Notes: generated by a model not told the origin, from the sequence alone. 64,000 nucleotides of DNA from Streptomyces albidoflavus (GCF_000719955.1 NZ_JOII01000011.1:62001-126000), one strand, 5' to 3'; positions 50,488 through 59,953 are shown, counted from the stretch's first letter. Program-made: numbers and translations.

Positions 50488-51774
50488 TCAGGCGGCGGGC
50501 CGGTCCGTGCGTTCGACGACGTCCGCCTGCTCGGGGCTGCCCACGAAGACGTGCTGCCGGGAGTGGCTCAGGAAGGCGAAGATCCACGACACCAGGGCAC
50601 GCGCCTTCTGGCTGGCTCCGGAGAGCAGCGCCAGGTGGACGGCGAGCCAGACCAGGAAGGCGGCGGGCCCGCGCACCAGCCGCCGGCCACGGCCGAGTTC
50701 GGCGACGGCCGAGCCGCGCCCGATCATCGCCATGTAGCCCCGGTCCTTGTACCCGAACGGCTCGGTCGGCCGCCCGGCCCGCTGGGCGAGGATGTTGCGG
50801 GCGGCCCAGCCCCCCGACTGCTTGGCGACGGAGCCGAGCTGCGGCAGCCGCTCGTCCCGGTCGTCGGTGATGTTGGCGGCGTCCCCGAGCACGTACACGC
50901 CCTCGTAGCCGGGGACGGTGAGGTCCTTGGCGACGTCGATGCGCCCGCCACGGCCCTGCGGCATCCCCGACTCGCGCAGCAGCTTCCCGGCCTTCAGGCC
51001 GCCGGCCCAGATGACCAGGTCGGCGTCCATGGTGGCGCCGTCGGCGAAGCTGAGCCCGTCCTCGCGCACCTCGGTGACGGCCGAGCCGAGCTTGAGCCGT
51101 ACGCCCCGCTCGACCAGCCGGCTGGCCGCGTACGCCTGGGACTTCTTGCTGAACCCGCCGAGCGTCCGGTCGACCATGTCCACCAGCGCGACCGAGCACC
51201 GCTTGGCCAGGTCGCCCGCGAAGAGCTTGGGGACGACGTAGTTGATGGCGTCGGCGATGGCCCCCGCGGTCTCCACCCCGGTGGGCCCCGCCCCGACCAC
51301 GGCCACGTTCATCGACTTCTGCTCGGTGTCCTTGTCGGCCTGGTCGAGCAGGGCGACCAGCTTGGAGCCGAGCCGGGTGGCGTCGGTGGCGGAGTAGAGC
51401 GGGTACGCGTTCTCACGGGCGCCCGGGGTGTCGAAGAAGTTGGCCTCGGCGCCACAGGCGACGATCAGCGCGTCGTCGGCCTCGTACACGGTCCCGTCGG
51501 TGAGGGTGATGGTGCGGCGGCCGGGATCGACGGCGGCCACTCCGGCAGTGAGCACCCGGACCGACGGCTGCCTGCGGAAGATCGACCGCAGCGGCCTGGC
51601 CAGCTCGGACACCCCGATCTGGGCGGTGGCCAGCTGGTAGAGCAGCGGCTGGAACTGGTGGTACCCGTGCACGTCCACCAGCAGGGTCCGCACCCCCGCA
51701 CGGCCGAGCTTCGTGGCGGCTTCGATGCCCGCGAAGCCGCCTCCCACGACGATGACCTCGTACGTCTCTGCCAT
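50488..51774 (-). CDS. Type II NADH dehydrogenase (NDH-2)
   Basis: A 428-residue FAD enzyme. VIVVGGGFAGIEAATKLGRA is the FAD fold, MNVAVVGAGPTGVETAGAIA the NADH fold, and VPGYEGVYVLGDAANITDDR the second FAD contact. LYQLATAQIGVSELARPLRS is the quinone-site region. A C-terminal amphipathic/hydrophobic part (about 355-410) binds the membrane. It oxidises NADH and reduces menaquinone without pumping protons. Confidence 0.9.
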   Translation of the reverse strand: MAETYEVIVVGGGFAGIEAATKLGRAGVRTLLVDVHGYHQFQPLLYQLATAQIGVSELARPLRSIFRRQPSVRVLTAGVAAVDPGRRTITLTDGTVYEADDALIVACGAEANFFDTPGARENAYPLYSATDATRLGSKLVALLDQADKDTEQKSMNVAVVGAGPTGVETAGAIADAINYVVPKLFAGDLAKRCSVALVDMVDRTLGGFSKKSQAYAASRLVERGVRLKLGSAVTEVREDGLSFADGATMDADLVIWAGGLKAGKLLRESGMPQGRGGRIDVAKDLTVPGYEGVYVLGDAANITDDRDERLPQLGSVAKQSGGWAARNILAQRAGRPTEPFGYKDRGYMAMIGRGSAVAELGRGRRLVRGPAAFLVWLAVHLALLSGASQKARALVSWIFAFLSHSRQHVFVGSPEQADVVERTDRPAA

Positions 51775-51946
51775 GCCTTCACGCTATGCCCGCTCCCCCG
51801 GGGGTGCATTCCGGGTGACTTCGGAGAGTGAGCGGCCCGGCACCGTGCCGGGTCCGCCACGACGCCGGTGAACTGCGGCGCGCGGGTCCCGCCGCGCCGG
51901 GGAACTACCCCTCCCCGTAAGGCGTTTGAGGACTATGGAGACCAGA

Positions 51947-52642
51947 ATGCGGAAGGGCTACCAAGGGACCGGACCCGGCGCGATCACCCCGGACGGATGC
52001 GCCGTCGAGCTGTACTCCCGGCTGCCGATCGGCACGGAACCGGAGATCATCGCGGCGGCGATTCCGCCCCGGGCGCACATCCTGGAGCTGGGGTGCGGCG
52101 TCGGGCGGATGACGCACCCGCTGGTGGAGCGCGGGTTCACGGTGACGGCGGTGGACGAGTCGGCGGAGATGACCGACCGCGTCCTCGGCGCCCGCACGGT
52201 GTGCAGCCCCATCGAGGAGCTGGAGCTGGGCGAGCGGTTCGACGTCGTCCTGCTCGCCTCGTTCCTGGTCCACGCGGGCGACGCCGAGGTCCGCCGCGGC
52301 CTGCTCCGCACCTGCCTGCGCCACCTCGCCCCCGGCGGCACCGTCCTCATCCAGCGCGAGGGCGAGGACTACCACACCGACGTCCCCCGCGAACGCGTCG
52401 ACCCGGCCGGCTTCACCCTTCGCATCGCCTCCGACGAACCGATCGGCGACGGCGTCCACCGCGTCCGCTGCGAGTACCTCTTCCCCGACGCCGAATGGAC
52501 CCAGACCTTCCTCTCCCGCCCGATGACCCGGCAGCAGTTCGAGGACGCCCTGTCCGAGGCGGGACTCCAGGTCGACAGGTACCTGACGGAGGACCGGATC
52601 TGGGTACGGGCGGTGGCGGCGCCGGGCGCGTCCCAGTCATGA
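51947..52642 (+). CDS. Class I SAM-dependent methyltransferase
   Basis: A 231-residue protein. ILELGCGVGRMTHPLVERGF is motif I, VTAVDESAEMTDRV motif II, FDVVLLASFLVH motif IV, and GGTVLIQREGEDYH a later strand. I prefer the ATG at 51947 with GGAG 6 nt upstream; ATG at 51935 is an alternative. GGAAC at 51901 and CGTT at 51923, 17 bp apart, resemble an ECF-sigma promoter directly upstream. Substrate unknown. Confidence 0.82.
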   Translation: MRKGYQGTGPGAITPDGCAVELYSRLPIGTEPEIIAAAIPPRAHILELGCGVGRMTHPLVERGFTVTAVDESAEMTDRVLGARTVCSPIEELELGERFDVVLLASFLVHAGDAEVRRGLLRTCLRHLAPGGTVLIQREGEDYHTDVPRERVDPAGFTLRIASDEPIGDGVHRVRCEYLFPDAEWTQTFLSRPMTRQQFEDALSEAGLQVDRYLTEDRIWVRAVAAPGASQS

Positions 52643-52703
52643 CCCCCGTCTGACGGGGCACGATGTCGGCATCATCGCGAGGCGGACGACGAGGAGTGCT
52701 CCC

Positions 52704-53054
52704 ATGATCGAGGCCGAGAACATCAGGGACTGGCGGGACCACAACGTCGTGGACGCGGAGGGGAACAAGATCGGGACCCTGGAGTCGGTCTACGTCGACA
52801 CGGTCAGCGACAGCCCGTTCATGATCGGCATCGTGATCGGCCTGCCGACCCGCCGGCGCATCACCTTCGCGCCCCTGGAGAACGCGGTCGTCGCCCCCTC
52901 GTACGTGAAGGTGGCGTGGCCCAAGCAGCTGGTGAAGGAGGCGCCCACGATCAGCACCGACGGGGAGCTCCTCGCCGAGGAGGAGCGGGGCATCTTCGAC
53001 CACTACGGCCTGGAGTTCGGCGTGGGCCACAGCCGGCGGCTGGCCCGGCGGTGA
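52704..53054 (+). CDS. PRC-barrel domain protein
   Basis: A 116-residue protein with a PRC-barrel: NIRDWRDHNVVDAEGNKIGT followed by LESVYVDTVSDSPFMIGIVI. The rest includes ITFAPLENAVVAPSYVKVAW and GIFDHYGLEFG. PRC-barrel proteins assist RNA processing or act in stress-related complexes; the role here is unknown. GAGGAG lies upstream of the ATG. Follows the methyltransferase gene by 61 bp. Confidence 0.87.
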   Translation: MIEAENIRDWRDHNVVDAEGNKIGTLESVYVDTVSDSPFMIGIVIGLPTRRRITFAPLENAVVAPSYVKVAWPKQLVKEAPTISTDGELLAEEERGIFDHYGLEFGVGHSRRLARR

Positions 53055-53093
53055 GTCCCGGCCGGGGCCCCGGTGGCCCCGGCCCGGCCCGGG

Positions 53094-53843
53094 TCAGCCC
53101 TGGAGCTGCTTCGGGTCGACCACCTCGTCCGCCGGGGGCTCCTCGGCGTCGACCTTCTTGTTGTAGTCGGTGAGGGTGGTCTCGCCCGGATTCTCGCCGC
53201 CCTTGTTGACGGCCTTGAGAATGTACGGCTCGCCCTCGGTGGCGACGTAGAGGATGAATTCCTCACCGTTCTCGGCCTTCTTGGTGAGGGTCAGGGCGGA
53301 TTCACCGTTGACCTCGGTCTCCTTGCCCTTCTTCATTCCCTTGCGTTCGGACTTGTCGCTGTCGAGGGCGGCGACGACGGCCTGCTTGTCGCACATTCCC
53401 TCGGTGCCGGCCTCGTCCGCGTCGGACTTGACCCACTTGCCCGCGAGCTTGTCGACGGCCTCGTCGGAGGAGGCGCCCTGGGCCTTGAGGATGTTCTCCC
53501 AGAACGCCTTGTCGGCGCGGACGTAGACGGCCTGGCCGACCTGGAGCACGTCGGCCTTGGCCTCGGGGCCGGTGAGGGTGCCGGTGCAGTTGTCCTTGTT
53601 GTCGACGCTGAAGTCGAGCTTCATCTCCTGGCCCTGCTGCTTGCCGGCGCCGGTGATGTGGACCGACTCGGCGTCCCGGGTGGCCTTCACGGCGGCCGCG
53701 GCTATCTCGTCGGCGCTCTTCCCGGCGAACGGGCCCTTGTCGTCCGAGCCCGCCGAGCCGCCCCCGCCCTCACCGCAGCCGGCCAGCACGGACACGCCGA
53801 GCGTGACGGCGCCGAACAGGACGAGAACCTTCTTCGCGGACAT
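53094..53843 (-). CDS. Putative lipoprotein (LppX/LprG-like)
   Basis: A 249-residue lipoprotein with lipobox LAGC at about residue 24. A Gly/Ser linker is followed by a beta-rich domain: ATRDAESVHITGAGKQQGQE, VLQVGQAVYVRADKAFWENI and ALTLTKKAENGEEFILYVAT. This layout recalls the LppX/LprG lipid carriers. GGAGGATT precedes the ATG. Less GC-rich codon choice (AAG/GAG-rich, Lys-rich) than most neighbours. Confidence 0.78.
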   Translation of the reverse strand: MSAKKVLVLFGAVTLGVSVLAGCGEGGGGSAGSDDKGPFAGKSADEIAAAAVKATRDAESVHITGAGKQQGQEMKLDFSVDNKDNCTGTLTGPEAKADVLQVGQAVYVRADKAFWENILKAQGASSDEAVDKLAGKWVKSDADEAGTEGMCDKQAVVAALDSDKSERKGMKKGKETEVNGESALTLTKKAENGEEFILYVATEGEPYILKAVNKGGENPGETTLTDYNKKVDAEEPPADEVVDPKQLQG

Positions 53844-54076
53844 AGAAATCCTCCCGTGGAAATACTGCAAAGCGTGAGCACGAGCGTGAGCGTGAAAGCG
53901 CGGGGGAGCCGGTCCCGGAATTCACCGGGACCGGCGGAATCGCCCGCTGAAGCCCACCTGCCCGCGATGCACGTGAGGATTCCGGGGAAATTTCGTGCCG
54001 TCGCGATCGCGCCACGAACGAGCATGTCCGGCCAGCTCTCCGGAATTGCGGAATGAAATCCTCCGCCTATTCCCCC

Positions 54077-54451
54077 TCACCCCCGCCCGGCCACCACCTC
54101 CGTCGGCTTCGCGCATACGCAGAAGAGGTTGGACTCCGGGTCGGCGAGGATCACGTAGTCGTCCTCGGGGTCGTCCGTGACGTGCTCGACCGGGCGGGCG
54201 CCGAGCGCGGTGAGGCGGGCCACCTCGCCCTCCTGGTCGTCGGTGTAGAGGTCCAGGTGCATCTGGTCGCGGGCGGTGACCGGGGTCAGGGCCCGTTGCA
54301 GCGAGAGGTTGACCCGCTCCCCGTACAGGACGCGGAAGTCGTCGCCGGGGCCGGTGGAGGAGGGGGCGAGGTCGAGTGCCGCGCACCAGAAGCGGGTCAT
54401 GGTGTCGAGATCGGCGCAGTTGATGACGGTGGAACCGAGTCGGATACCCAT
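54077..54451 (-). CDS. VOC family protein
   Basis: A 124-residue VOC protein: MGIRLGSTVINCADLDTMTR, MHLDLYTDDQEGEVARLTAL, YVILADPESNLFCVC. The end of the upstream EamA gene overlaps this gene by 55 bases, so expression is coupled. It resembles the VOC gene at 9902 in the shared PV-x-x-x-x-D-D-YVxLxDPxxNLFCV segment. Activity unknown. Confidence 0.88.
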   Translation of the reverse strand: MGIRLGSTVINCADLDTMTRFWCAALDLAPSSTGPGDDFRVLYGERVNLSLQRALTPVTARDQMHLDLYTDDQEGEVARLTALGARPVEHVTDDPEDDYVILADPESNLFCVCAKPTEVVAGRG

Positions 54452-55353
54452 GGCGCCCCACCTTCCCCGCCCGGCGCGACACGACCGCGCAGCCGCGCCG
54501 GACGCCGCTCCGCCGTCCCCACGACCAGCCCGGCGACCACCGCGACCGCCCCCACCAGATGGCCCGCGCCGGGCGCCCCCGTCCCGAGCACGGCGGTGGT
54601 CGCCACGGCGCTCAGCGGCACCAACCCGCTGAACAGCACGGCCCGTTCGGCGCCGATGAGGTCCAGCGCGGTGAACCACAGCACGTACGCGACGGCCGTC
54701 GCCACCGCCCCCAGCCAGACCACCGCCGCCAGCTCCCCGGGCGTCGGCAGCACGTACGCCCCGGTGGCCACCACCCCGGCGAGGCAGAGCGGCACGGCGG
54801 CCGTGCAGGCGTACGCGGAGACCCGGAGCGCCCCCAGCGGCGCCACCAGCGGGGCCGCGACCAGCGCGAAGACGACCTCGGCGGCGAGCGCCACGACCGC
54901 GAGCGCCAAACCGGCCCCGCCGGCCGGCGCCCCCAACCCGTGGGCCGCCGCGACCCCGGCCGCGACCAGCAGCCCGGCCACGACGACCCGCCCGTTGGGC
55001 CGGGCGCGGGCCAGCAGCGGGGTCAGCACCCCGACCACCAGCGGGGCGGTGCCGACGACGACCCCGACGAACGCCGGGTCGGTGTGGTGCCCGGCGGCGG
55101 TGGCGGCGACGTTGAAGCCGACCATGCCGAGGCCCGCCAGGACCAGGACGCGCAGCCACTGCGCGGGGGTGAGCCGGGGCGCGGGGCCGGGCGGCCCGAA
55201 CCGCCGGACGAGGAGGTGGAGGAGGACGGCGGCCAGCCCGAACCGCAGGGCCTGGCCGGCGAAGACGGGATGGTCGCGGAGGGTGCCGAGCACGGCGACG
55301 GAGCTGCCGGCCAGCGTCATGGAGAGCGCGGCGAAGGCGCTGCCTCGAATCAT
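54397..55353 (-). CDS. EamA/DMT family exporter
   Basis: A 318-residue protein with ten transmembrane helices in two EamA repeats. Segments: FGLAAVLLHLLVRRFGPPGP, VVVGTAPLVVGVLTPLLARA, and AVVWLGAVATAVAYVLWFTA in the second repeat. The C-terminus has a soluble extension of about 40 residues. It is divergent from the MocR regulator, a frequent pairing in which the regulator controls the exporter. Substrate unknown, perhaps an amino acid or vitamer. Confidence 0.9.
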   Translation of the reverse strand: MIRGSAFAALSMTLAGSSVAVLGTLRDHPVFAGQALRFGLAAVLLHLLVRRFGPPGPAPRLTPAQWLRVLVLAGLGMVGFNVAATAAGHHTDPAFVGVVVGTAPLVVGVLTPLLARARPNGRVVVAGLLVAAGVAAAHGLGAPAGGAGLALAVVALAAEVVFALVAAPLVAPLGALRVSAYACTAAVPLCLAGVVATGAYVLPTPGELAAVVWLGAVATAVAYVLWFTALDLIGAERAVLFSGLVPLSAVATTAVLGTGAPGAGHLVGAVAVVAGLVVGTAERRPARLRGRVAPGGEGGAPWVSDSVPPSSTAPISTP

Positions 55354-55363
55354 GCGCCGAAGC

Positions 55364-55422
55364 TAAGGTGACGCGGTGGCACCCCACGAGGACCAATCAA
55401 CCGCCGGTGTAGGTGGACCAAT
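55364..55422 (+). promoter_or_regulatory. MocR promoter and internal direct repeats
   Basis: TAAGGT (55364-55369) is a -10 box 6 nt before the GTG, so the mRNA is probably leaderless. GGACCAAT occurs at 55390-55397 and 55415-55422, 25 bp apart, inside the first codons. MocR proteins bind direct repeats, so this may be an autoregulatory site. Confidence 0.5.
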
Positions 55423-56860
55423 TGAGGCCCTGACGGCGTCCGGGCTGCGCGCCCTCACCGGCGACGCGGCCACGCTGCCGGGGCCGGGCGGCCTCGGCGT
55501 ACGGCTGGCGGCGCGGCTTCGGGAGCTGATCCGGGCCGGTGGGGCGCTGCGGCCCGGCACCGTGCTGCCGCCGACGCGGGCCGTGGCGGCGGAGTTCGGG
55601 CTGTCGCGGGGTGTGGTGGTGGCGGCGTACGAGCAGTTGGCCGCCGAAGGGTTCCTCGCGGGGCGGCAGGGGGCGGGGACGCGCGTCGCCGATCTGGGGC
55701 CCGGGGCGCGCCCCGCGCCGAAGGCCCCGCCGCCCGAGGAGGCCGCCCGGCCGGGCGTCCCGGACCTCGGCGGGTTCCCGCGCGGCCGCTGGCTCGCCGC
55801 CTACCGGCAGGCGCTGACCGCGATGGCCGACGGTGACCTGGGGTACGGCGACCCGCGCGGCCACGCCCGGCTGCGTACCGAACTCGCCGCGCACCTGCGG
55901 GCGTTCCGGGGCGCCGACGCCTCCCCCGACGGCCTGCTGGTGGTCGGCGGCGCCGCCGACGGCCTGACTCTGCTGGCGGACACGCTGGCCGCGGGCGGGC
56001 GCCCCCGGATCGCGGTGGAGGACCCCTCCAGCCCCCGCACCCGCGCCCTGCTGCGCCGGCGCGGCCTGGAGGTGACCGGCGTACCCGTGGACGGGGAGGG
56101 GCTGGCCGTGGACGCCCTGCGGGAGCCCGGACGGCTGGGGGCGGTGCTGCTGACCCCGGCCCACCAGTACCCGGCCGGGGTTCCGCTTTCGGCCGGGCGG
56201 CGGCAGGCGCTGGTGCGGCTGGCCCGGGAACACGGGGTCCTGCTGATCGAGGACGACTACAACGGGGCGTTCCGCTACGACCGCGAACCGCCCGGCTGCC
56301 TCCAGGGCCTGGCCCCCGACGTGACGGCGCTGCTCGGCTCGGTCAGCAAGACCCTGGCCCCCGCCCTGCGCCTGGGCTGGCTCCTCGCCCCGCCCGCCTG
56401 GGCGCCCCGCCTGGTCCACGACCGCGCCCTCACCCACCCCACCGGCCACACCCTCGACCACCTCGCCTTCGCCCACCTCCTCCACACCGGCGACTACACC
56501 GCCCACCTCCGCCGCACCCGCCGCCGCTACCAGTCCCGCCGCCTCCACCTCACCACCGAACTGGCCGCCGCAGCCCCCGGCTTCACCCCGCTCGGCACCC
56601 CGGGCGGCCTCCACCTCCCGGTCGCCCTCCCGCCGTGGTCCCGCGAGGCGGAGGTCCTGACGGCCGTACGCGCCGAGGGTTACGACGTCCAGGGGCTCGG
56701 CGCGTGCGCCCTCACCCCGCCGCCGCCGGACCGGCCCGGCGGCGGCCTCGTCATCGGCTTCGCGGCGCTGACCCCGGCTGCGATCACGCACCTGGTGGGC
56801 GTGGCACGGGCGGCCGGCGGGCCCCCGCCGTCACCCGGCGCGCCCCCTCCGCCAGGATGA
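55376..56860 (+). CDS. MocR/GabR-type regulator (GntR helix-turn-helix plus aminotransferase domain)
   Basis: A 494-residue protein. The GntR winged helix (about 40-105) has LRPGTVLPPTRAVAAEFGLS and RGVVVAAYEQLAAEGFLAGR. The PLP aminotransferase domain (about 120-480) has TPAHQYPAGVPLSAGRRQAL, LIEDDYNGAFRYD, and the PLP lysine in GSVSKTLAPALRLGW. MocR proteins sense PLP or amino-acid ligands. GTG start. Divergent from the EamA exporter, its probable target. Confidence 0.92.
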   Translation: MAPHEDQSTAGVGGPIEALTASGLRALTGDAATLPGPGGLGVRLAARLRELIRAGGALRPGTVLPPTRAVAAEFGLSRGVVVAAYEQLAAEGFLAGRQGAGTRVADLGPGARPAPKAPPPEEAARPGVPDLGGFPRGRWLAAYRQALTAMADGDLGYGDPRGHARLRTELAAHLRAFRGADASPDGLLVVGGAADGLTLLADTLAAGGRPRIAVEDPSSPRTRALLRRRGLEVTGVPVDGEGLAVDALREPGRLGAVLLTPAHQYPAGVPLSAGRRQALVRLAREHGVLLIEDDYNGAFRYDREPPGCLQGLAPDVTALLGSVSKTLAPALRLGWLLAPPAWAPRLVHDRALTHPTGHTLDHLAFAHLLHTGDYTAHLRRTRRRYQSRRLHLTTELAAAAPGFTPLGTPGGLHLPVALPPWSREAEVLTAVRAEGYDVQGLGACALTPPPPDRPGGGLVIGFAALTPAAITHLVGVARAAGGPPPSPGAPPPPG

Positions 56861-56880
56861 GGACTCCGCCGGCCCCGCAG

Positions 56881-57015
56881 GCTCGCGCGCACCCCGTACC
56901 CCTTCGTGTGGCAGGCCCTGGCCGCCAATCCGCACACGCCGGCCGCCGCCCTCGTGGAACTGGCCGGGGCCCGCGACAGCCCCCACAACGACAACGCCCG
57001 GAAGTCGACGCCGCC
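56881..57015 (+). pseudogene. Fragment of an LRV-repeat protein
   Basis: A plus-strand frame reads RLARTPYPFVWQALAANPHT followed by PAAALVELAGARDS, the pattern of leucine-rich variant (LRV) repeats (xALAANPxTPxxxLxxLA). It lacks a start and the repeated units that should precede and follow, so only a scrap of one to two repeats remains. Confidence 0.45.
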
Positions 57016-57101
57016 GAGGTGGCCGCGCCCGGCCGCCCGCTTACCGCCTCCCCGGCGGGGAACACGCGAGGACGGAGGGGAACACGGCGGAAGGATGAGA
57101 C

Positions 57102-57293
57102 ATGCGCGAGGACATCAGGACCGTACGGCTCTTCGCCGCCCTCCTCGTCGCGATGGGCGTCTTCGGCACCGTCGCCGGCGCGATCGCCACGCACTCCGTA
57201 CCGATCGCCCTCGGCGTGATCGCCACGCTGAGCGGGGTGCTGCTGACCGTCTTCACCTGCGTAGCCCGGCGGCGGGCCGCCCGTGTGCCCTAG
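57102..57293 (+). CDS. Small two-helix membrane protein
   Basis: A 63-residue peptide with hydrophobic segments at about 9-29 (LFAALLVAMGVFGTVAGAIA) and 34-53 (ALGVIATLSGVLLTVFTC). GGAAGGA precedes the ATG. It ends in a basic RRRAARVP tail. Its stop overlaps the stop of the sirtuin gene on the other strand. Function unknown. Confidence 0.7.
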   Translation: MREDIRTVRLFAALLVAMGVFGTVAGAIATHSVPIALGVIATLSGVLLTVFTCVARRRAARVP

Positions 57294-58183
57294 GAGCCCC
57301 GCGCCTCGTCCAGCGGTACGCCCAGCCGCCCCGCGACGGCGCTGAGGGCGTCCCCCAGCGGCAGGGCGACGCGGGCGACGGCGTGCCGGTCGCCGCGGGT
57401 CGGGTCGCGGTTGACGATCAGTACGGGCTGCCCCGCCTGGGCCGCCTGGCGGACGAACCGGAGTCCGGACATCACCGTCAGCGAGGAGCCCAGGACCAGG
57501 AGCGCGCTCGCCTCGCGGACCAGCGCCCGGCACTGCTCGGCCCGCTGCGGCGGCACCGCCTCGCCGAAGAAGACCACGTCCGGCTTGAGGACGCCGCCGC
57601 AGACGGTGCAGGGGACCACCTGGAAGTCGCCGACCTGCGCGTCGGTGAGGTCGGCGTCGCCGTCCGGGTTGATCCCGGCGGCCACCGGCGCGAACCCCTG
57701 GTTGGCCTCCTCAAGGCGGAGTGCCAGCTCACGGCGGTCGCTGAAGTCGCCGCAGTCCAGGCAGACGACCCGGTCCAGGCGCCCGTGCAGGTCGACGACG
57801 CCCTCGCTCCCCGCGGCCTGGTGCAGCCCGTCGACGTTCTGGGTGATCACGCCGGAGAGCAGACCGTGCCGCCCGAACGCGGCCACCGCCCGGTGCCCGG
57901 CGTTGGGCAGGGCCCGGCCGAAGGTCCGCCAGCCGAGGTGGCTGCGGGCCCAGTACCGGCGGCGGGCGGCGGGGTCGGCGGTGAAGTCCTGGTAGGTCAT
58001 GGGGGTGTGCCGGCTCAGGCTGCCGCCCTCGCCCCGGTAGTCGGGGATGCCGGACTCGGTGGAGATGCCCGCCCCGCTCAGGACCAGCACCCCGCCCCGC
58101 TCCAGGGCCTCGGCGACCGGCGCCAGGTCCGTGGTGCCCGGCGACGGCTCCTCGGTGGGGGTCCAGCTCAGGGTGGGTCGCAT
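57290..58183 (-). CDS. Sir2 family NAD-dependent protein deacylase
   Basis: A 297-residue sirtuin. The NAD fold is VLSGAGISTESGIPDYRGEG, the active site ITQNVDGLHQAAGSEGVVDL has the catalytic HG next to it, and four zinc cysteines occur as CLDC and CTVC. LVLGSSLTVMSGLRFVRQA is the last NAD motif. It removes acyl groups from protein lysines. I prefer the ATG at 58183, with GGAGG 7 nt upstream; another ATG lies at 58189. Confidence 0.93.
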   Translation of the reverse strand: MRPTLSWTPTEEPSPGTTDLAPVAEALERGGVLVLSGAGISTESGIPDYRGEGGSLSRHTPMTYQDFTADPAARRRYWARSHLGWRTFGRALPNAGHRAVAAFGRHGLLSGVITQNVDGLHQAAGSEGVVDLHGRLDRVVCLDCGDFSDRRELALRLEEANQGFAPVAAGINPDGDADLTDAQVGDFQVVPCTVCGGVLKPDVVFFGEAVPPQRAEQCRALVREASALLVLGSSLTVMSGLRFVRQAAQAGQPVLIVNRDPTRGDRHAVARVALPLGDALSAVAGRLGVPLDEARGS

Positions 58184-58340
58184 CCGCATGCCTCCAGGGT
58201 ACGGAGGCGGCCCCGGTATCGCCGGGGGTGCGTTTCCGGCCGTAATCACTGACAGGTGCATGACCATGAAGCGGAAGCGGCAGAGGTCCCTTGGCCCGGC
58301 GCGGAGCCGAGCCCCCCTGACTGAAGGGACAGCCACAGCC

Positions 58341-58919
58341 ATGCTGCACTCCCGATGGTTCAAGACGGCCGGCGCCGCCGCGGCCCTCACCCTGGCCACC
58401 GCCACGGCCGCCTACGCGACCCCCGCCCCCGCCCCGGCCCCGGACCTCACGGCCGCCGCGGTGACCCTCCGCTACGACGACAGCCGCGCCGCCGGCTGGG
58501 AGGCGGCCATCGCCGCCGGGGTCGCCAACTGGAACGCCTCCGTCAGCAACGTCCAGCTCGTCGAGGCCGCCCCCGGCACCCGCGCCGAGATCCAGATCAT
58601 CGCCACCAGCGGCTGGCCCCAGGCCACCCTCGGCCCCGTCCGCCCCGGCGGCACGGCCAGGGTGGAACTCGGCAGCCAGGCCGTGACCGAGGGCCACGAC
58701 AAGACCCGCATAGCCGCCCACGAACTCGGCCACAGCCTCGGCCTCCCCGACACCAAACCGGGCCCCTGCAGCCAGCTGATGTCCGGCTCCACCGGCGGCA
58801 CCACCTGCAAGAACGCCACCCCGAACGCCACGGAACGCGCCCGCGTCCAGTCCCTGTACGCAGGCGGCTTCACGTTCCTCGTCCCGGCCGACGGACGGGT
58901 GCTGGTGGACGCGCCGTAA
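58341..58919 (+). CDS. Snapalysin-type secreted metalloprotease
   Basis: A 192-residue exported protease. The signal peptide is [20 protein letters not shown], cleaved near ATP. The mature domain has [20 protein letters not shown] and the zinc motif [11 protein letters not shown], where the third ligand is Asp, a snapalysin hallmark (HExxHxxGxxD). [20 protein letters not shown] is the Met-turn with a likely disulfide. Snapalysin is the small neutral protease SnpA; its usual LysR regulator is not next to it. Confidence 0.9.
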   Translation: MLHSRWFKTAGAAAALTLATATAAYATPAPAPAPDLTAAAVTLRYDDSRAAGWEAAIAAGVANWNASVSNVQLVEAAPGTRAEIQIIATSGWPQATLGPVRPGGTARVELGSQAVTEGHDKTRIAAHELGHSLGLPDTKPGPCSQLMSGSTGGTTCKNATPNATERARVQSLYAGGFTFLVPADGRVLVDAP

Positions 58920-59074
58920 CGGGGCGCCCCCACCGGACGACCCCCGCGCGCCCCGGCCCCCACCGCCCGGCCGGAGGCCGGGGCGCGCGAGGAGCACGGC
59001 CCCGCCGAGGCGGCGGGAGGCGGCCCGGGGGACGCCCTGTCCGGCCCCGCCCGGCCCGATGGGACAATCCCGGA

Positions 59075-59590
59075 ATGGCAAATCCGCAAGTATTCTTCGA
59101 CATAGAAGCGAACGGCACCTCCCTCGGCCGTGTCACCTTCGAACTCTTCGCCGACGTGGTCCCCAAGACCGCCGAGAACTTCCGCGCCCTGTGCACCGGC
59201 GAGAAGGGCAACGGCAGGCAGGGCAAGCCCCTCCACTTCAAGGGGAGCGGCTTCCACCGCGTCATCCCCGGCTTCATGTGCCAGGGCGGTGACTTCACCC
59301 GGGGCAACGGCACCGGCGGTGAGAGCATCTACGGCGAGAAGTTCGCCGACGAGAACTTCCAGCTCAAGCACGACACCCCCGGCATCCTGTCGATGGCCAA
59401 CGCCGGCCCGCACAGCAACGGCTCGCAGTTCTTCATCTGCACCGAGCCCACGCCGTGGCTGGACGGCAAGCACGTCGTCTTCGGCAAGGTCGTCGACGGC
59501 ATGGACACGGTCAAGGCCATCGAGTCCCACGGCTCCCGCAGCGGCAAGACCTCCGCGACCCTGACGATCAGCGACTGCGGCCAGATCTGA
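59075..59590 (+). CDS. Cyclophilin-type peptidyl-prolyl isomerase
   Basis: A 171-residue cyclophilin of the eukaryote-like A type: [60 protein letters not shown] (active-site Arg, Phe, Met, Gln and Trp in [14 protein letters not shown]). It speeds proline isomerisation during protein folding and binds cyclosporin in known Streptomyces members. The ATG lacks a clear ribosome site, and GACAAT 6 nt before it might allow leaderless translation. Confidence 0.94.
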   Translation: MANPQVFFDIEANGTSLGRVTFELFADVVPKTAENFRALCTGEKGNGRQGKPLHFKGSGFHRVIPGFMCQGGDFTRGNGTGGESIYGEKFADENFQLKHDTPGILSMANAGPHSNGSQFFICTEPTPWLDGKHVVFGKVVDGMDTVKAIESHGSRSGKTSATLTISDCGQI

Positions 59591-59667
59591 CATCGCCCGG
59601 CAACCACCCCGGCCGACGCGGGCACGAGCGCGCGGCGGTCGGGGGGCGGCCGTTCAGCCGCCGGGGC

Positions 59668-59930
59668 TCATCCCTTGCCGACGTCCAGCACCGCACGCGC
59701 CTCGGGTACGTCCGCGAGCTGCTTGAGTCTCTCGGTCACCACACGGACGCGTTCAGTGGTCCGTTTACTGGCCACGTCTGAGGACAGCGAGATCACATGC
59801 CCGGCGATCACGGCCGCTTCCTCAGGCTCGTTGGCGTCGGCGTAGCTGGATCTCATCAACCTGTCGTACGCCGAAGCGAATCCCGCGCGTCCCTGCAAGA
59901 GGGCCAGCCGGTGCCCCTCGGGTGGCCTCC
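59668..59930 (-). pseudogene. C-terminal fragment of a transcriptional regulator
   Basis: The minus-strand frame ends HRLALLQGRAGFASAYDRLM, RSSYADANEPEEAAVIAGHV and RVVTERLKQLADVPEARAVL, the helical C-terminus typical of large Streptomyces XRE/TPR regulators. No helix-turn-helix or start is present; upstream the frame runs into the antisense of a DUF397 gene. It is therefore a truncated remnant abutting module B. Confidence 0.55.
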
Positions 59931-59953
59931 CGATGCCGGCCCCGACACGTCCG

